Assembly: GCF_014656295.1 (NCBI RefSeq)
Contig: NZ_BNCD01000006.1
Coordinates: forward strand, 309,056 to 373,055
Origin: Streptomyces sulfonofaciens
GTDB taxonomy: Bacteria > Actinomycetota > Actinomycetes > Streptomycetales > Streptomycetaceae
Length of the DNA: 64,000 nt
Direction of reading: 5' to 3'
The position numbers and the translations under genes are program-made. Positions 18,806-27,738 of this stretch are shown piece after piece (the first letter of the stretch is position 1; each line of letters starts with the position of its first letter). The notes under the pieces are model-generated. The model did not search any database and was not told the DNA's origin. It saw only the letters and a program-made list of their open reading frames with translations.

Positions 18806-19004
18806 GGGCCCGGCGCGCCCCTGCGCCGGCGCCCCCCGCACCGGCGCACCGCGTGCACGGCCCTTGACACCCGCCCCCGGGCGCAAGCAGCATCCGCCCC
18901 ACGACACTATGAACTATCTAGTGGGTTATTCATGGTTCCGGTGCGCGCCGCCTTCGCCCGCCGTTGCCGCGAGCCGCCCGTCCCCGCAGCCGAAGGAGTT
19001 CGCC

Positions 19005-20369
19005 GTGCCCTCCTCCGCCACGCCGCCCGACGCCTGCCGGGCGCAACCGCGCCAGGCGGCGTTCGCCGCCTGGCTCGGCAGCGCCCTGGAGTACTACGAC
19101 TTCTTCGTCTACGGCAGCGCGGCCGCACTGGTCTTCCCGAGGGTCTTCTTCGACGCCTCCTCACCGGCGGACGCGACGCTGCTGTCGATGGCCACCTTCG
19201 GCGTCGCCTACGCGGCCCGGCCGGTCGGCGCGCTGTTCCTCGGGCACTTCGGCGACCGCGTCGGCCGCAAGAAGATCATGGTCTTCACGCTGGTGCTGAT
19301 GGGGCTCTCGACGTTCCTCATCGGCTGCCTGCCCACCCGCGCACAAGCCGGCGGCCTCGCGCCCGTCCTGCTCGTGCTCTGCCGGATCCTGGGCGGCATA
19401 TCGGCAGCGGGCGAGCAGGCGAGCGCGAGCTCCATGACGCTGGAGCACGCCCCGCAGGCGCGCCGCGCCTACTTCACCAGCTTCACCCTGAACGGCACCC
19501 AGGCCGGGCAGTTGCTGGCCACCCTGGTCTTCCTGCCCGTCGCCGCCCTCGGGGACGACGCGCTGCTGTCCTGGGGCTGGCGGCTGCCGTTCCTGTTCAG
19601 CGTGGTCGTCGCGGTCGTCGGCTACGTCATCCGCCGCACCCTAAAGGAGCCGCCCGCCTTCACCCGGCAGGCCGCGGCGGACGGTGTCGACCGGATGCCG
19701 CTGGTGGCGCTGCTGCGCGGGCACTGGGCGGACGTGCTGCGCGTGGTCGGCGGAGCGCTGGTGGCCTCGGTCAGCACGGTCTTCACCGTCTTCTCGCTCG
19801 CCTTCGCCACCGGCGACCAGGTCGGCATGGACCGCACGTTCATGCTGTGGGTCGGCGCGCTGGCCAACCTGGTGGCGCTCGGGGCGATCCCGCTGTGGGC
19901 CGTGCTGTCCGACCGGATCGGGCGCAGGCCCGTGTTCCTCGTCGGCGCGATCGGCAGCGCGGTGCTCATGTTCCTCTACCTGTGGGCGATCGCCGCCGGC
20001 TCCTGTCCGCTGACCGCGCTGCTGGGCGTCCTGGCCTTCGGCGTGGTCTACAGCGCCGCCAACGGCGTCTGGCCCTCGTTCTACGGCGAGATGTTCCCGA
20101 CGCGCGTGCGGCTGTCCGGGGTCGCCGTCGGCACCCAGATCGGTTTCGCGCTCTCCGGCTTCGCCGCCGCCTTCGCCGCCCGGATCGCAGGACCGGACGA
20201 CGACTGGGCCGCCGTCGCCCTGTTCACCGCCGCGCTGTGCGTCCCGCCGGTGATCGCCGCGCTCACCGCGCGCGAGACCCACCGGGTGCCCACCGACCGG
20301 CTCGGCCACCGGGCGGGCACCGCCGTACGCCCCGTCACGGCCGACTCGGAACCGGCCCCCGGCCGGTGA
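19005..20369 (+). CDS. MHS-family MFS transporter, probable shikimate/quinate permease
   Basis: 454 residues from GTG behind GAAGGAG. The start of the fold, GSALEYYDFFVYGSAAALVFP, is diagnostic for the metabolite:H+ symporter branch (ShiA, KgtP, ProP). The loop 2-3 signature GHFGDRVGRKK is present, with its repeat between helices 8 and 9 (LSDRIGRRP). Twelve hydrophobic segments are visible. The neighbours point to uptake of shikimate or quinate. The upstream 199 bp has ATGAAC and GTTATTCAT elements reminiscent of the operator region at 17888. Confidence 0.85.
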   Translation: MPSSATPPDACRAQPRQAAFAAWLGSALEYYDFFVYGSAAALVFPRVFFDASSPADATLLSMATFGVAYAARPVGALFLGHFGDRVGRKKIMVFTLVLMGLSTFLIGCLPTRAQAGGLAPVLLVLCRILGGISAAGEQASASSMTLEHAPQARRAYFTSFTLNGTQAGQLLATLVFLPVAALGDDALLSWGWRLPFLFSVVVAVVGYVIRRTLKEPPAFTRQAAADGVDRMPLVALLRGHWADVLRVVGGALVASVSTVFTVFSLAFATGDQVGMDRTFMLWVGALANLVALGAIPLWAVLSDRIGRRPVFLVGAIGSAVLMFLYLWAIAAGSCPLTALLGVLAFGVVYSAANGVWPSFYGEMFPTRVRLSGVAVGTQIGFALSGFAAAFAARIAGPDDDWAAVALFTAALCVPPVIAALTARETHRVPTDRLGHRAGTAVRPVTADSEPAPGR

Positions 20370-20438
20370 CCCTCCCGTCGTCCGCGCCGGGTCGGCCGGG
20401 GCGCCGGGCCGTACCGCCGGGGCGCCGGTGGCCGTCGT

Positions 20439-21887
20439 TCACGCCTGGCGCGAGGCCAGCTCCACCACCGTGATGTCCGACGGGGCCCCGACCCGCACCG
20501 GCGGCCCCCAGGCCCCCGCGCCCCTGGTGACGTAGAGCTGGGTGTCCCCGTAGCGTTCCAGTCCTGCGACCGTGGGGTTCGCCAGGGCGGCGAGGTAGTT
20601 GCCCGGCCAGAGCTGGCCGCCGTGGGTGTGGCCGGAGAGCTGGAGGTCCACGCCGTACCGGACGGCGTCGTGGATCACCACGGGCTGGTGGGCGAGGAGG
20701 ACGGCGGTGCGCGACCTGTCCCGGTCGCCGAGGGCCGCGCCGAAGTCGGGGCCCTGCCCCTGGCTCTCGCCCTGGATGTCGTTGACCCCGGCGAGGTCGA
20801 AGCCGGGCAGCTCGGTGCGGGCGTTCTCCAGCGGGATGAGGCCCAGCTCGCGGACGTGCTCGACCCACTGGCGGGCACCCGAGTAGTACTCGTGGTTCCC
20901 GGTGACGAAGTAGGTTCCGAACCGGGCTCGCAGCCCTGCCAGCGGCGCCGCGGCGGGGCCCAGGTCGTGCACGCTGCCGTCGACCAGGTCGCCCACCACC
21001 GCGATCAGGTCGGGCTGGGTGGAGTTGACGGTGTCGACGACGCGCCGGGTGAAGTCGCGTCCCAGGATCGGCCCGAGGTGGATGTCGCTGACTACGGCGA
21101 CGCGGAACCCGTGCGCACCGCGCGGGAGTTTCGCGAGCGGCACCGTGAGCCGCTTGACCCGCGGCCCGCGGAGCACCTGGTACGTGCCGTGGCCGACGGT
21201 GCCGAGGGCGGCGGCCGCCGCGGCCCCGCCCACGAGGCGGGAGACGAGCAGCCGCCGCGAGGGCCCTGACGAGCCGGACGGACCCGACGGGCCTGACGGG
21301 CCGCCGTCGGGAGTACCGGGAGCCCCGGGCCCTTCGGCGAGGCCGGCCGGCTCCTTGCCGGGCGCCGTCTCCCGTGCGGCCCCGCGCTCGTGCGCCGCCG
21401 CCTCGGCCGCCGCCGGGCCGGCCGCGCCTGCCTCCGGCGCGGACCGCGCTTCCGCGGAGGGTCCGCCGTCCGGCGCGGACCGCGCTTCGGGGGAGGGCGC
21501 GCCGCCCGCCGGGAGCGCCGTCGCCTGCCCGGCCACCGGTGCGGCGCGCCGCTCCAGCCAGCGGCGCAGCAGGGGCCGCACGAGTTCTCCCACGACCACC
21601 GCGAGCAGCAGGTACAGCGAGAGGGCCATCCACAGGAACCCGGGCCAGCCCAGCACCCGCTGCAACCAGAAGGGCGCCCCGGCCCGTTCGCCGACCAGCG
21701 CCCCGACCATCAGCAGCGGCCCCACGACGAAGAGGGCGGAGCCCGCCCTGCGCAGCGCCGACCCGTCGGCCGTGGTGTCCCGCACGAGCCGGTGCCAGAC
21801 GTACCGGTACAGCGCCACGACGACGGCCAGCGCGACCAGCCCGGCAAGCACCCCCACGATGACCACAGCGCCCGTACCGCCCCTCAC
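20439..21887 (-). CDS. membrane metallophosphoesterase
   Basis: 482 residues, GTG start. Three N-terminal membrane helices (about 5-27, 50-70, 80-105) are followed by an Ala/Pro/Ser-rich linker of ~90 residues. A further hydrophobic stretch precedes the calcineurin-like domain: VSDIHLG (metal ligands D and H), VVGDLVDG, GNHEYY, and the closing LSGHTHGGQ. This is the YkuE/lipid-phosphoesterase-like group of membrane-attached enzymes. Convergent with the MHS transporter gene. Confidence 0.88.
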   Translation of the reverse strand: MRGGTGAVVIVGVLAGLVALAVVVALYRYVWHRLVRDTTADGSALRRAGSALFVVGPLLMVGALVGERAGAPFWLQRVLGWPGFLWMALSLYLLLAVVVGELVRPLLRRWLERRAAPVAGQATALPAGGAPSPEARSAPDGGPSAEARSAPEAGAAGPAAAEAAAHERGAARETAPGKEPAGLAEGPGAPGTPDGGPSGPSGPSGSSGPSRRLLVSRLVGGAAAAAALGTVGHGTYQVLRGPRVKRLTVPLAKLPRGAHGFRVAVVSDIHLGPILGRDFTRRVVDTVNSTQPDLIAVVGDLVDGSVHDLGPAAAPLAGLRARFGTYFVTGNHEYYSGARQWVEHVRELGLIPLENARTELPGFDLAGVNDIQGESQGQGPDFGAALGDRDRSRTAVLLAHQPVVIHDAVRYGVDLQLSGHTHGGQLWPGNYLAALANPTVAGLERYGDTQLYVTRGAGAWGPPVRVGAPSDITVVELASRQA

Positions 21888-21945
21888 ACCCTGTGCACAC
21901 GACCGAGGCGCATCCTACGGCGGCCGCGCACCGGGCGGTCGGCCC

Positions 21946-21987
21946 GCCCCGGCCGCGGTCGATGACGCCCCGGCCGCGGTCGATGAC
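21946..21987. repeat. 21-bp direct repeat, two copies
   Basis: Two perfect adjacent copies of a 21-bp unit that begins GCCCCGGCCGCGG and ends TCGATGAC, in the 246-bp gap upstream of the phosphoesterase. Confidence 0.7.
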
Positions 21988-22133
21988 CCCTGTCCGGCGC
22001 CCGTGCTCCGCCCGGGCACGGCCGCGGGAGCCGGGTGTCCCGGCACACCGGCCGCCGGGGGCGGGGGCATCACGACCGCGTGACCGGGACTGGCCTCGTG
22101 TGCCGGCTCGCCCCGTGCGGGGGCAGGAGTCCT

Positions 22134-22502
22134 TCATTCGAGGAATTCCGCCGTGTACAGCGAACACAGCTCCCGCAGAATCAGCGCCAGGGCCCTGGCC
22201 TGGTCGGCGGCGGATTGCAGCCCCTCACCGGAAGTCAGGCTCAAGCGGTACCGGGCCTCGGTCACCGTGCCTGTCGCGTCGGTACGCCGGGACGCGGACC
22301 GAAGTTCCGTGATCCTCGGAGCGGTGTGGGCAACCATGGACCGGAGGAACTCGCGCAGTTCGTCGGAGAGGGCGAGGACGTCCCTGTACCTGGGCAGGGG
22401 GCCCGACACCATGGCCAGTGCCTGATCCGCCGCGGCCAGCACCCTTTCCGGATCCACGCCGGTCGGGGCGCCGGGGACGCCCACGCGGGAGTCACCGGTC
22501 AT
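22134..22502 (-). CDS. DUF6415-family protein
   Basis: 122 residues. Helical protein with the pattern LAAADQALAMV, LRGFL-like RDVLALSDELREFLRSMV, and SAADQARALALILRELCSLY, which I associate with DUF6415, a small Streptomyces family linked by annotation to natural-product loci. No catalytic motif. It lies 42 bp downstream of another small gene on the same strand and close to an XRE/TPR regulator that reads away from both. Confidence 0.55.
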   Translation of the reverse strand: MTGDSRVGVPGAPTGVDPERVLAAADQALAMVSGPLPRYRDVLALSDELREFLRSMVAHTAPRITELRSASRRTDATGTVTEARYRLSLTSGEGLQSAADQARALALILRELCSLYTAEFLE

Positions 22503-22544
22503 GATTCCCCGGTGGCAGTCCGGACGCGGAAGGCCTTGGCGCGC

Positions 22545-22877
22545 TCACGGCTCCACCGCCACGTCCATCAGCACGTCCAGCAGGTGACAGGCCACGTCCC
22601 GAATCTCGGTGCGGGTGGCGGTCGGGTTGTCCAGCACGTCACCGGCCGCCCTGACAATGCCGGCGAGGCCGTCACGAAGGGGAGCTGCTTCTTCCTCCGC
22701 CATGTCCTGGAGCAGCGACCCCGCGCCAGGACTGGAGATCAGCAATCCCCCGCCGGGCAATCTCCCGACGTAGTCCCGGTTCATGCCTTGCAGAACGAGG
22801 GGGAGCCGGGTGCGGCCCGGGAACACCTCACGGGGTGCGCCCGCTTTCCCTTTCCCCGTGCGGCTGTGGTCGATCAC
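22545..22877 (-). CDS. small hypothetical protein
   Basis: 110 residues. GTG chosen for the strong AGGAGG site seven bases upstream; the frame upstream encodes Cys/Pro-rich sequence that does not look like protein. No known domain: a basic N-terminus, then RLPGGGLLISSPGAGSLLQD, and a helical C-terminal half with an Asp/Glu-rich face (ATRTEIRDVACHLLDVLMDV). Probably co-transcribed with the DUF6415 gene. Function unknown. Confidence 0.6.
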   Translation of the reverse strand: MIDHSRTGKGKAGAPREVFPGRTRLPLVLQGMNRDYVGRLPGGGLLISSPGAGSLLQDMAEEEAAPLRDGLAGIVRAAGDVLDNPTATRTEIRDVACHLLDVLMDVAVEP

Positions 22878-22985
22878 GTTGCCTCCTACCAGGCAGCAGG
22901 CCCCGGGGCACTGACACGTTCCGGGGCACATCCGTGTGGATGCCCAGGTAACCGTGGGCGGCGGTCTGATGACCCGGTGACCGGC

Positions 22986-23007
22986 GGTGACTAGGATGAC
23001 GGTCACC
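22986..23007. promoter_or_regulatory. promoter with flanking inverted repeat before the XRE gene
   Basis: TAGGAT at 22992-22997 fits the Streptomyces -10 and lies 27 bp before the GTG start. It is bracketed by GGTGAC (22986-22991) and its complement GTCACC (23002-23007), a likely operator, consistent with autoregulation by the adjacent helix-turn-helix protein. A TGATGA box at 22967 could be the -35. Confidence 0.45.
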
Positions 23008-23024
23008 AGTCATCGGGAGTTGGC

Positions 23025-24179
23025 GTGGACGAGTTCAGCGGCACGGTGCGCAAGGCTCTTACCGACCGAGGTGTCAGCATCCGGGCTGCGGCAAGGCAGT
23101 TGCACTACGATCCGGCTTACTTGAACCGCGTGGTCAACGGCAGGCAGGCAGCTTCCCCCGACCTGATTGAAGCCCTGAATGAGTTCCTGGGCCTCTCGCT
23201 GAACGTTCCCGAAGCACCGCACGATGACGAAACAGACGCATGGGAATTGACACGGCGCGTCCAGTCCAGCGATGTGGGGCCGGCAACGTTGGAGCGGCTG
23301 GAAATGGCGTTCGACGCCTTGGCCGTTGCCTACCCGCGCACGTCACCGGAAGTGCTGCTACAACAGGTCCGAAAGCACGCGGGGTACGTGGCGAAGCTGC
23401 TCGACGGCAGAAAGACGCTTTCAGAACACCGTCGGCTGCTGGTGCTCGGTGGCTGGCTTTCCTTGCTGGGGGCAACGGTCCACATCGACATGAACCAGAA
23501 CTCAGCAGCGACAGCGAGGCTACAGACGGCTGTGACGTTGGCGCGGGAGGCAGGGCATGCCGATATCCAGGCGTGGTGCCTTGAAACCGAAGCGTGGCGA
23601 GTACTGACGGCCGGAGAATTCGAACGTGCCGTCGAACTCTCCCGTGCTGCCCAGGCCACAGCCCCCGCCGGCTCCTCGGCCCTGATTCAGGCGACGGCAC
23701 AGGAGGGGCGTGCACAGGCGCGGTTGGGTCGGTCGCGAGAGACACACGCGGCCATAGAGCGGGTACAGCAGATGTCGGCGGCACTGGGAGATCCAGGAGC
23801 CCCTGAGCACCATTACCAGTACGACCCCGCCAAATCGGTTTCGTACACGGCGACCACCCTTGCCTGGCTCGGGGACTCCGCCGCGGAGGCCTACGCGCGG
23901 GAGGTCGTCGCCCGTCTCGGACCGGGTGACGACTTGTCCCGCTGGCCCCGCCGCGTAGCCTCAGCGCACATCGATCTGGCGCTCGCACTGCTCGCTGCCG
24001 ATCGGCATGACGAAGCGTGTGAGTCGGCACAGAAAGCCCTTCTCAGCGGGAGGGTGGTGCCGAGTAACCACTGGCGCGCGCTGGAAGTGGTGCGGGCGGT
24101 CGAGAGCCGTGGACTGCCCGAGGCAGCCGGCCTGCGGGAGGCGTACCAGGACATGCGACGGCCCAAGGCGCTGCCCTGA
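23025..24179 (+). CDS. XRE-family regulator with TPR-like repeats
   Basis: 384 residues, GTG behind GGGAG. The N-terminal helix-turn-helix (VSIRAAARQLHYDPAYLNRVVNGRQ; about 17-41) is Cro/C1-like with an SPDLIEALNEFLGL fourth helix. The rest is helical and repeat-like (ARLQTAVTLAREAGH, FERAVELSRAAQA, DEACESAQKALL), matching the TPR sensory part of many Streptomyces orphan regulators. Such proteins often respond to peptides or control nearby small genes; here the divergent small genes are candidates. Confidence 0.85.
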   Translation: MDEFSGTVRKALTDRGVSIRAAARQLHYDPAYLNRVVNGRQAASPDLIEALNEFLGLSLNVPEAPHDDETDAWELTRRVQSSDVGPATLERLEMAFDALAVAYPRTSPEVLLQQVRKHAGYVAKLLDGRKTLSEHRRLLVLGGWLSLLGATVHIDMNQNSAATARLQTAVTLAREAGHADIQAWCLETEAWRVLTAGEFERAVELSRAAQATAPAGSSALIQATAQEGRAQARLGRSRETHAAIERVQQMSAALGDPGAPEHHYQYDPAKSVSYTATTLAWLGDSAAEAYAREVVARLGPGDDLSRWPRRVASAHIDLALALLAADRHDEACESAQKALLSGRVVPSNHWRALEVVRAVESRGLPEAAGLREAYQDMRRPKALP

Positions 24180-24578
24180 GGACACGGCCACAGCCGAACG
24201 GTCCCTCGACCGCGGCAGCACTTTCCCAAAGGGACCGGCCTGTCAGCCCGCACTCGCGAGCACCCCGGTCATGAAGACGTGCGGGCCCGGACCCGGCCCG
24301 CATGTCCCAAGTCCGGTTGCAGCGGCGGTGACCGGGGACTGCATCGAGGTCCACGGCCCAGGGCTGCGTCGTTCAGGCGGTGCGCCCGGGTTGATGCGGC
24401 TTCAGGAGCCGGAGGCGGACCACGGGTGGTCGCCGGGTGCTGACGCGGCGGCCGGCGCGACCTCAGTGATCACGAGGTGTCGAGTCCCGCTCACCCACGG
24501 CGGAGGACCGTGCCTGCCGCTCGTCCTCCCCCGCACTCCACCAGGTGTTCTTCAGCCGGGTGGGTGGGCCGTCACGCA
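24180..24578. other. gene-free region between convergent genes
   Basis: About 400 bp between the XRE gene and the phosphatase gene. It holds an 8-bp inverted repeat CGGTCCCT/AGGGACCG (24199-24206 and 24240-24247) that could terminate the XRE transcript; otherwise I see nothing. Confidence 0.4.
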
Positions 24579-26729
24579 TCATGGGGTAGGCAACTCGAAC
24601 CACACCGTTTTTCCCCTGCCGCTGGGCGAGTTCCCCCACACGCTCGCCAGCGCGGAAACGATGAGCAACCCCCGCCCGCCCTCCGCCTGGTCGGACTCCG
24701 CGCTGCGGAACCGCTGCCGGGCTGGTCGTGGATCACTGTCGCGGACCTCCACCCGGATACAGCGGTCGTACTTGCGCACATAAACGGATACGTCACTGCC
24801 GCCGTGGACCAGACCGTTCGTCACCACTTCCGACATGAGCAACTCCGCCTCATCAGCGACGGCGGCCAGCTCCCATCCCTCCAGCCATACCCGCAGGAGC
24901 TTCCGTGCCTTGTTGGCGCCCCGAAAATCGCCGCGGTAAAGGTGCAGTTGGCGCAGGTTATGCATATGCCGGAGCGGAGATCCTTCGTACCGCACCAGAA
25001 GGAGTGCCGCGTCATCGCTTCTCCGTGCCGAGTGGGTGTCCGGCTCCGAAATGAGGCGGTCGGCCAGGGACTCCAGCTCGGACCCGGTTGCCTGTATCGC
25101 GCTTTCGAGCTCGTCCGTGGCGAGTTCATGGCCCTGGCCGGTTACGCCGTCGGTGTAGAAGGCGAGGAGGGTTCCCGTGTCCAAACTCATTTCCGATGCC
25201 GTGAACTCGAAGCCGGCATCCACTCCGAGCGGCACACCGGCGTCAGGCTTGTACGTGCGGAATTCCCCGTCTCCGCTTCGGACGAGAGGGACCGGGTGGC
25301 CGGCCGTGGAGATCCGGGCCCTTCCCGTGTCGGGTGCCAGCCAAAGACAGCAGCAGGTCGCGAGCAGACCGGACCTGAGGTCGCACAGCAGACGATTGGC
25401 ACGCGTCAGTACGGCAGCGGGGCCGTGCCCCTCGGCCGCGTAGGCCCGCACCGCACTGCGCAACTGCCCCATGACGACCGCGGCCTGGGTGTTGTGTCCT
25501 TCGACGTCCCCTATCACGACGCCGACACCGCCGCCCGGCAGGTCGAACAGGTCGTACCAGTCCCCTCCGAGTTCGATCCCGCCGGTAGCGGGGCGGTACC
25601 TGCTCACGCTCAGCACGCTTGGCAGTTGGGGGAGGGTACGCGGCAGCAGGGTCTCCTGCAACTGCCGGGCCAGGGCGTGCTGCGCCTCGTGCCATCGCGT
25701 GCGTTCCAGGGCGTCGGCGAGCATCGACGACAACGCGATGAGGGTGTGTTCGCCGACCTCCTGCCTGCGGGCATCAAAGCCGATGGAAACGGCACCGATC
25801 GTGTACTCGCCAACCGCCAGCGGCAGGACCTCCCAGAAGCACTGCCCTCGCTCTTCTTCACCACGGAGCCGATCGCGGGTGCGCGGATCCGTTCGCTCGT
25901 AGGAATAGGGGCGCCTGTGAGTTATCGCCTCTGATTCAGGAAGCGCTGCGGCGATCGAGGCACCGTTCAGTGATTTCAAGTATTCGCTGCTGCATCCTTC
26001 GGCGTCGAGAACGACGAGCCTGTCCCCGGAAGTCAGGCTCACCGCTGCCGCGCTGGCCGCAAAACCGTGAACAATGCGTTGGATCGCCAGATCCGCGGCC
26101 TCCTCGGGACTCGTCGCCTTGTTCAGCAGTATGGCGAGTTTGTTCAGATGGAAGAGAAGGGGCGCGTACCTGTCGCTGCCTCCCGTCCGGGTTTCTCCTG
26201 CAATCACGAGCGGAACATCAGGAGGAACGAGCGAGACGCCTTCGCGGTCCAGCGCACTCAACCGCGCGGCGAGTCCCCCCGCCTCTTCCCGCAAATACTC
26301 GGCACTGTCGTCGCTGATGGTGCAGCCGTGCGGCCAGTAGGCGCTCAATGTACCGTATGTTTTTGCTTCACCAGAGATCAGCGGTGCGGCCGAGATCGCA
26401 TAGTAGAAAGGACTGAATGAGAGAATACCCGGATCCTGTCCGACAAGATCCCGTGCTGTTCCTCTCACTACCTTTCCGCTTCGGTATGCCCTTGCGGACG
26501 GATAGACGTCCTCCGCAGCCGGAATCTTCTCGAGCAAGCCGATCCCCATCGGCGTCACGGCAACCAGACCGGCGCGGACAACAGGCGCATGGGGCGCAGG
26601 AAGGTACACGGCCACGCCTATTGCGTCCAGCTCTCGCAAGGTCCGCAGTCCGACCTCGGCGAGTGCGCGGTCGCGTTCGGACAGGGTGGATGCAACTTCT
26701 GCGGATTCCAGGGGAATCGAGAGGCCCAT
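24579..26729 (-). CDS. GAF-GAF-SpoIIE phosphatase fused to an RsbW-like HATPase domain
   Basis: 716 residues from ATG, with GGAG seven bases upstream; an in-frame GTG 30 bp earlier has no good ribosome-binding site. Two GAF-like sensory regions (about 10-160 and 205-365) are followed by a PP2C/SpoIIE phosphatase domain (GGDWYDLFDLP, VIGDVEGHN, FYTDGV; about 385-590) and a C-terminal GHKL domain (LMSEVVTNGLVHGG N-box, VRDSDPRP, EGGRGLLIV; about 600-716). Such hybrids can both dephosphorylate an anti-anti-sigma factor and bind or phosphorylate partners, controlling stress sigma factors. No partner STAS gene is adjacent. Confidence 0.88.
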   Translation of the reverse strand: MGLSIPLESAEVASTLSERDRALAEVGLRTLRELDAIGVAVYLPAPHAPVVRAGLVAVTPMGIGLLEKIPAAEDVYPSARAYRSGKVVRGTARDLVGQDPGILSFSPFYYAISAAPLISGEAKTYGTLSAYWPHGCTISDDSAEYLREEAGGLAARLSALDREGVSLVPPDVPLVIAGETRTGGSDRYAPLLFHLNKLAILLNKATSPEEAADLAIQRIVHGFAASAAAVSLTSGDRLVVLDAEGCSSEYLKSLNGASIAAALPESEAITHRRPYSYERTDPRTRDRLRGEEERGQCFWEVLPLAVGEYTIGAVSIGFDARRQEVGEHTLIALSSMLADALERTRWHEAQHALARQLQETLLPRTLPQLPSVLSVSRYRPATGGIELGGDWYDLFDLPGGGVGVVIGDVEGHNTQAAVVMGQLRSAVRAYAAEGHGPAAVLTRANRLLCDLRSGLLATCCCLWLAPDTGRARISTAGHPVPLVRSGDGEFRTYKPDAGVPLGVDAGFEFTASEMSLDTGTLLAFYTDGVTGQGHELATDELESAIQATGSELESLADRLISEPDTHSARRSDDAALLLVRYEGSPLRHMHNLRQLHLYRGDFRGANKARKLLRVWLEGWELAAVADEAELLMSEVVTNGLVHGGSDVSVYVRKYDRCIRVEVRDSDPRPARQRFRSAESDQAEGGRGLLIVSALASVWGNSPSGRGKTVWFELPTP

Positions 26730-27293
26730 CGCCACGCTCCGTCCTCTGCCCTCACTCACTCACTCACAGTTCCAGAGTACTGCGCGAAGAGTGGTACAGC
26801 CATCGAGCATCAGACCACCCCGATACTGGCCGGGAAATGAGCTGCGGCTGATTCTTCCAACACCAGGCGTTCCCTCTGTGCATGCATTGTTTCGACCATG
26901 CGGACATGCATGACGCAAAGGCGGGGAGAGAGCCACATCACCAAGATTTCCGTGCTGTTTTTCGGCCGAATTTCCGGCGCCCAGGGCATGCGACGTCCCA
27001 GGGACGTGGCGCTCGGGTGGGACGTGCCCCCGGTCGAGCGCCTGATGCCGAGCCCGCTCAGTGGACGGTTGGCCTCGCGGGTGTCGCGGCGGAGCTGGAC
27101 GACGCCGCCCTGGGACGTGGACCTCGTACCCGAATGCGTCCCGTCCGCGACAGCGAGTGCCCCACCGGCCCCGGCCGTGCTCTTCCCGGTCGGAAGCCGG
27201 GCCACCTTCGCGGCCGCCGTCAAGGCCGGGTCGCCGCCCCACGGAGATCCTTGCCCACAGGGAGCGCAGGAGGCCGCGGCCGCCCCGGTCGGG
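26730..27293. other. unresolved region, possible decayed or small gene
   Basis: About 560 bp. A CACT tetranucleotide repeat sits at 26753-26764. On the minus strand, 26810-27223 is open from a TTG with mostly G/C third positions in its first half but A/T-rich in its second half, and has no convincing ribosome-binding site. A second minus-strand frame across the same DNA also stays open. No known domain in either. It could be a remnant with a frame break. Confidence 0.3.
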
Positions 27294-27596
27294 CTACGGC
27301 CGCCGGCCGGCCGGCACGCTCGGGTCCGGGTCCGCAGCGGGCTCCGCGGGGGTGCGGCCGGCCGCGCGGTGCGCCCTGACGCCCCGCAGGCCGATCCCCC
27401 CGATCACCGTGCCGAGCGCGAAGGAGACCACGGCCAGCGCCAGGTGGACCCAGAAGTAGGCGGTGGGGTGGCCGGCTGCGTCGAAGGCGAGGCCGCTGCC
27501 GTCCTGCCAGAGGTTCTTGGCGAAGGTGACCCAGATCACCCAGCTCCAGACGCCGAAGGCGAGCAGGAACCAGGAGGTGCGACGGCTGAGCTTCAT
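27294..27596 (-). CDS. SCO4848-family small membrane protein
   Basis: 100 residues from MKLSRRTSWFLLAFGVWSW, the invariant start of this Streptomyces family. Two membrane helices (about 8-28 and 50-75) with the YFWVHLALAVVSFALGTVIGG segment are followed by a polar Ala/Pro tail. In other streptomycetes it neighbours the same D-Ala-D-Ala carboxypeptidase, as it nearly does here, which hints at an envelope role. Function not known. Confidence 0.85.
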   Translation of the reverse strand: MKLSRRTSWFLLAFGVWSWVIWVTFAKNLWQDGSGLAFDAAGHPTAYFWVHLALAVVSFALGTVIGGIGLRGVRAHRAAGRTPAEPAADPDPSVPAGRRP

Positions 27597-27614
27597 GCCG
27601 CCAGTGTGCCGTAG

Positions 27615-27653
27615 CCCCTGGCGGAGCGGGACCGCGGCCCGCTCCGCCAGGGG
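27615..27653. terminator. strong intrinsic terminator after the GH25 gene
   Basis: A perfect 16-bp inverted repeat (CCCCTGGCGGAGCGGG and its complement) with a 7-nt loop lies 86 bp after the stop of the downstream lysozyme gene and just before the SCO4848-family gene. Confidence 0.8.
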
Positions 27654-27738
27654 TGGGGGCACCCGCCGCGGCGGTCACCCGGTGGTCACGCCGGTGGTCA
27701 CCCGGTGCCACCCGGTGGTCGTGCGGTGCCCGCGGCCG

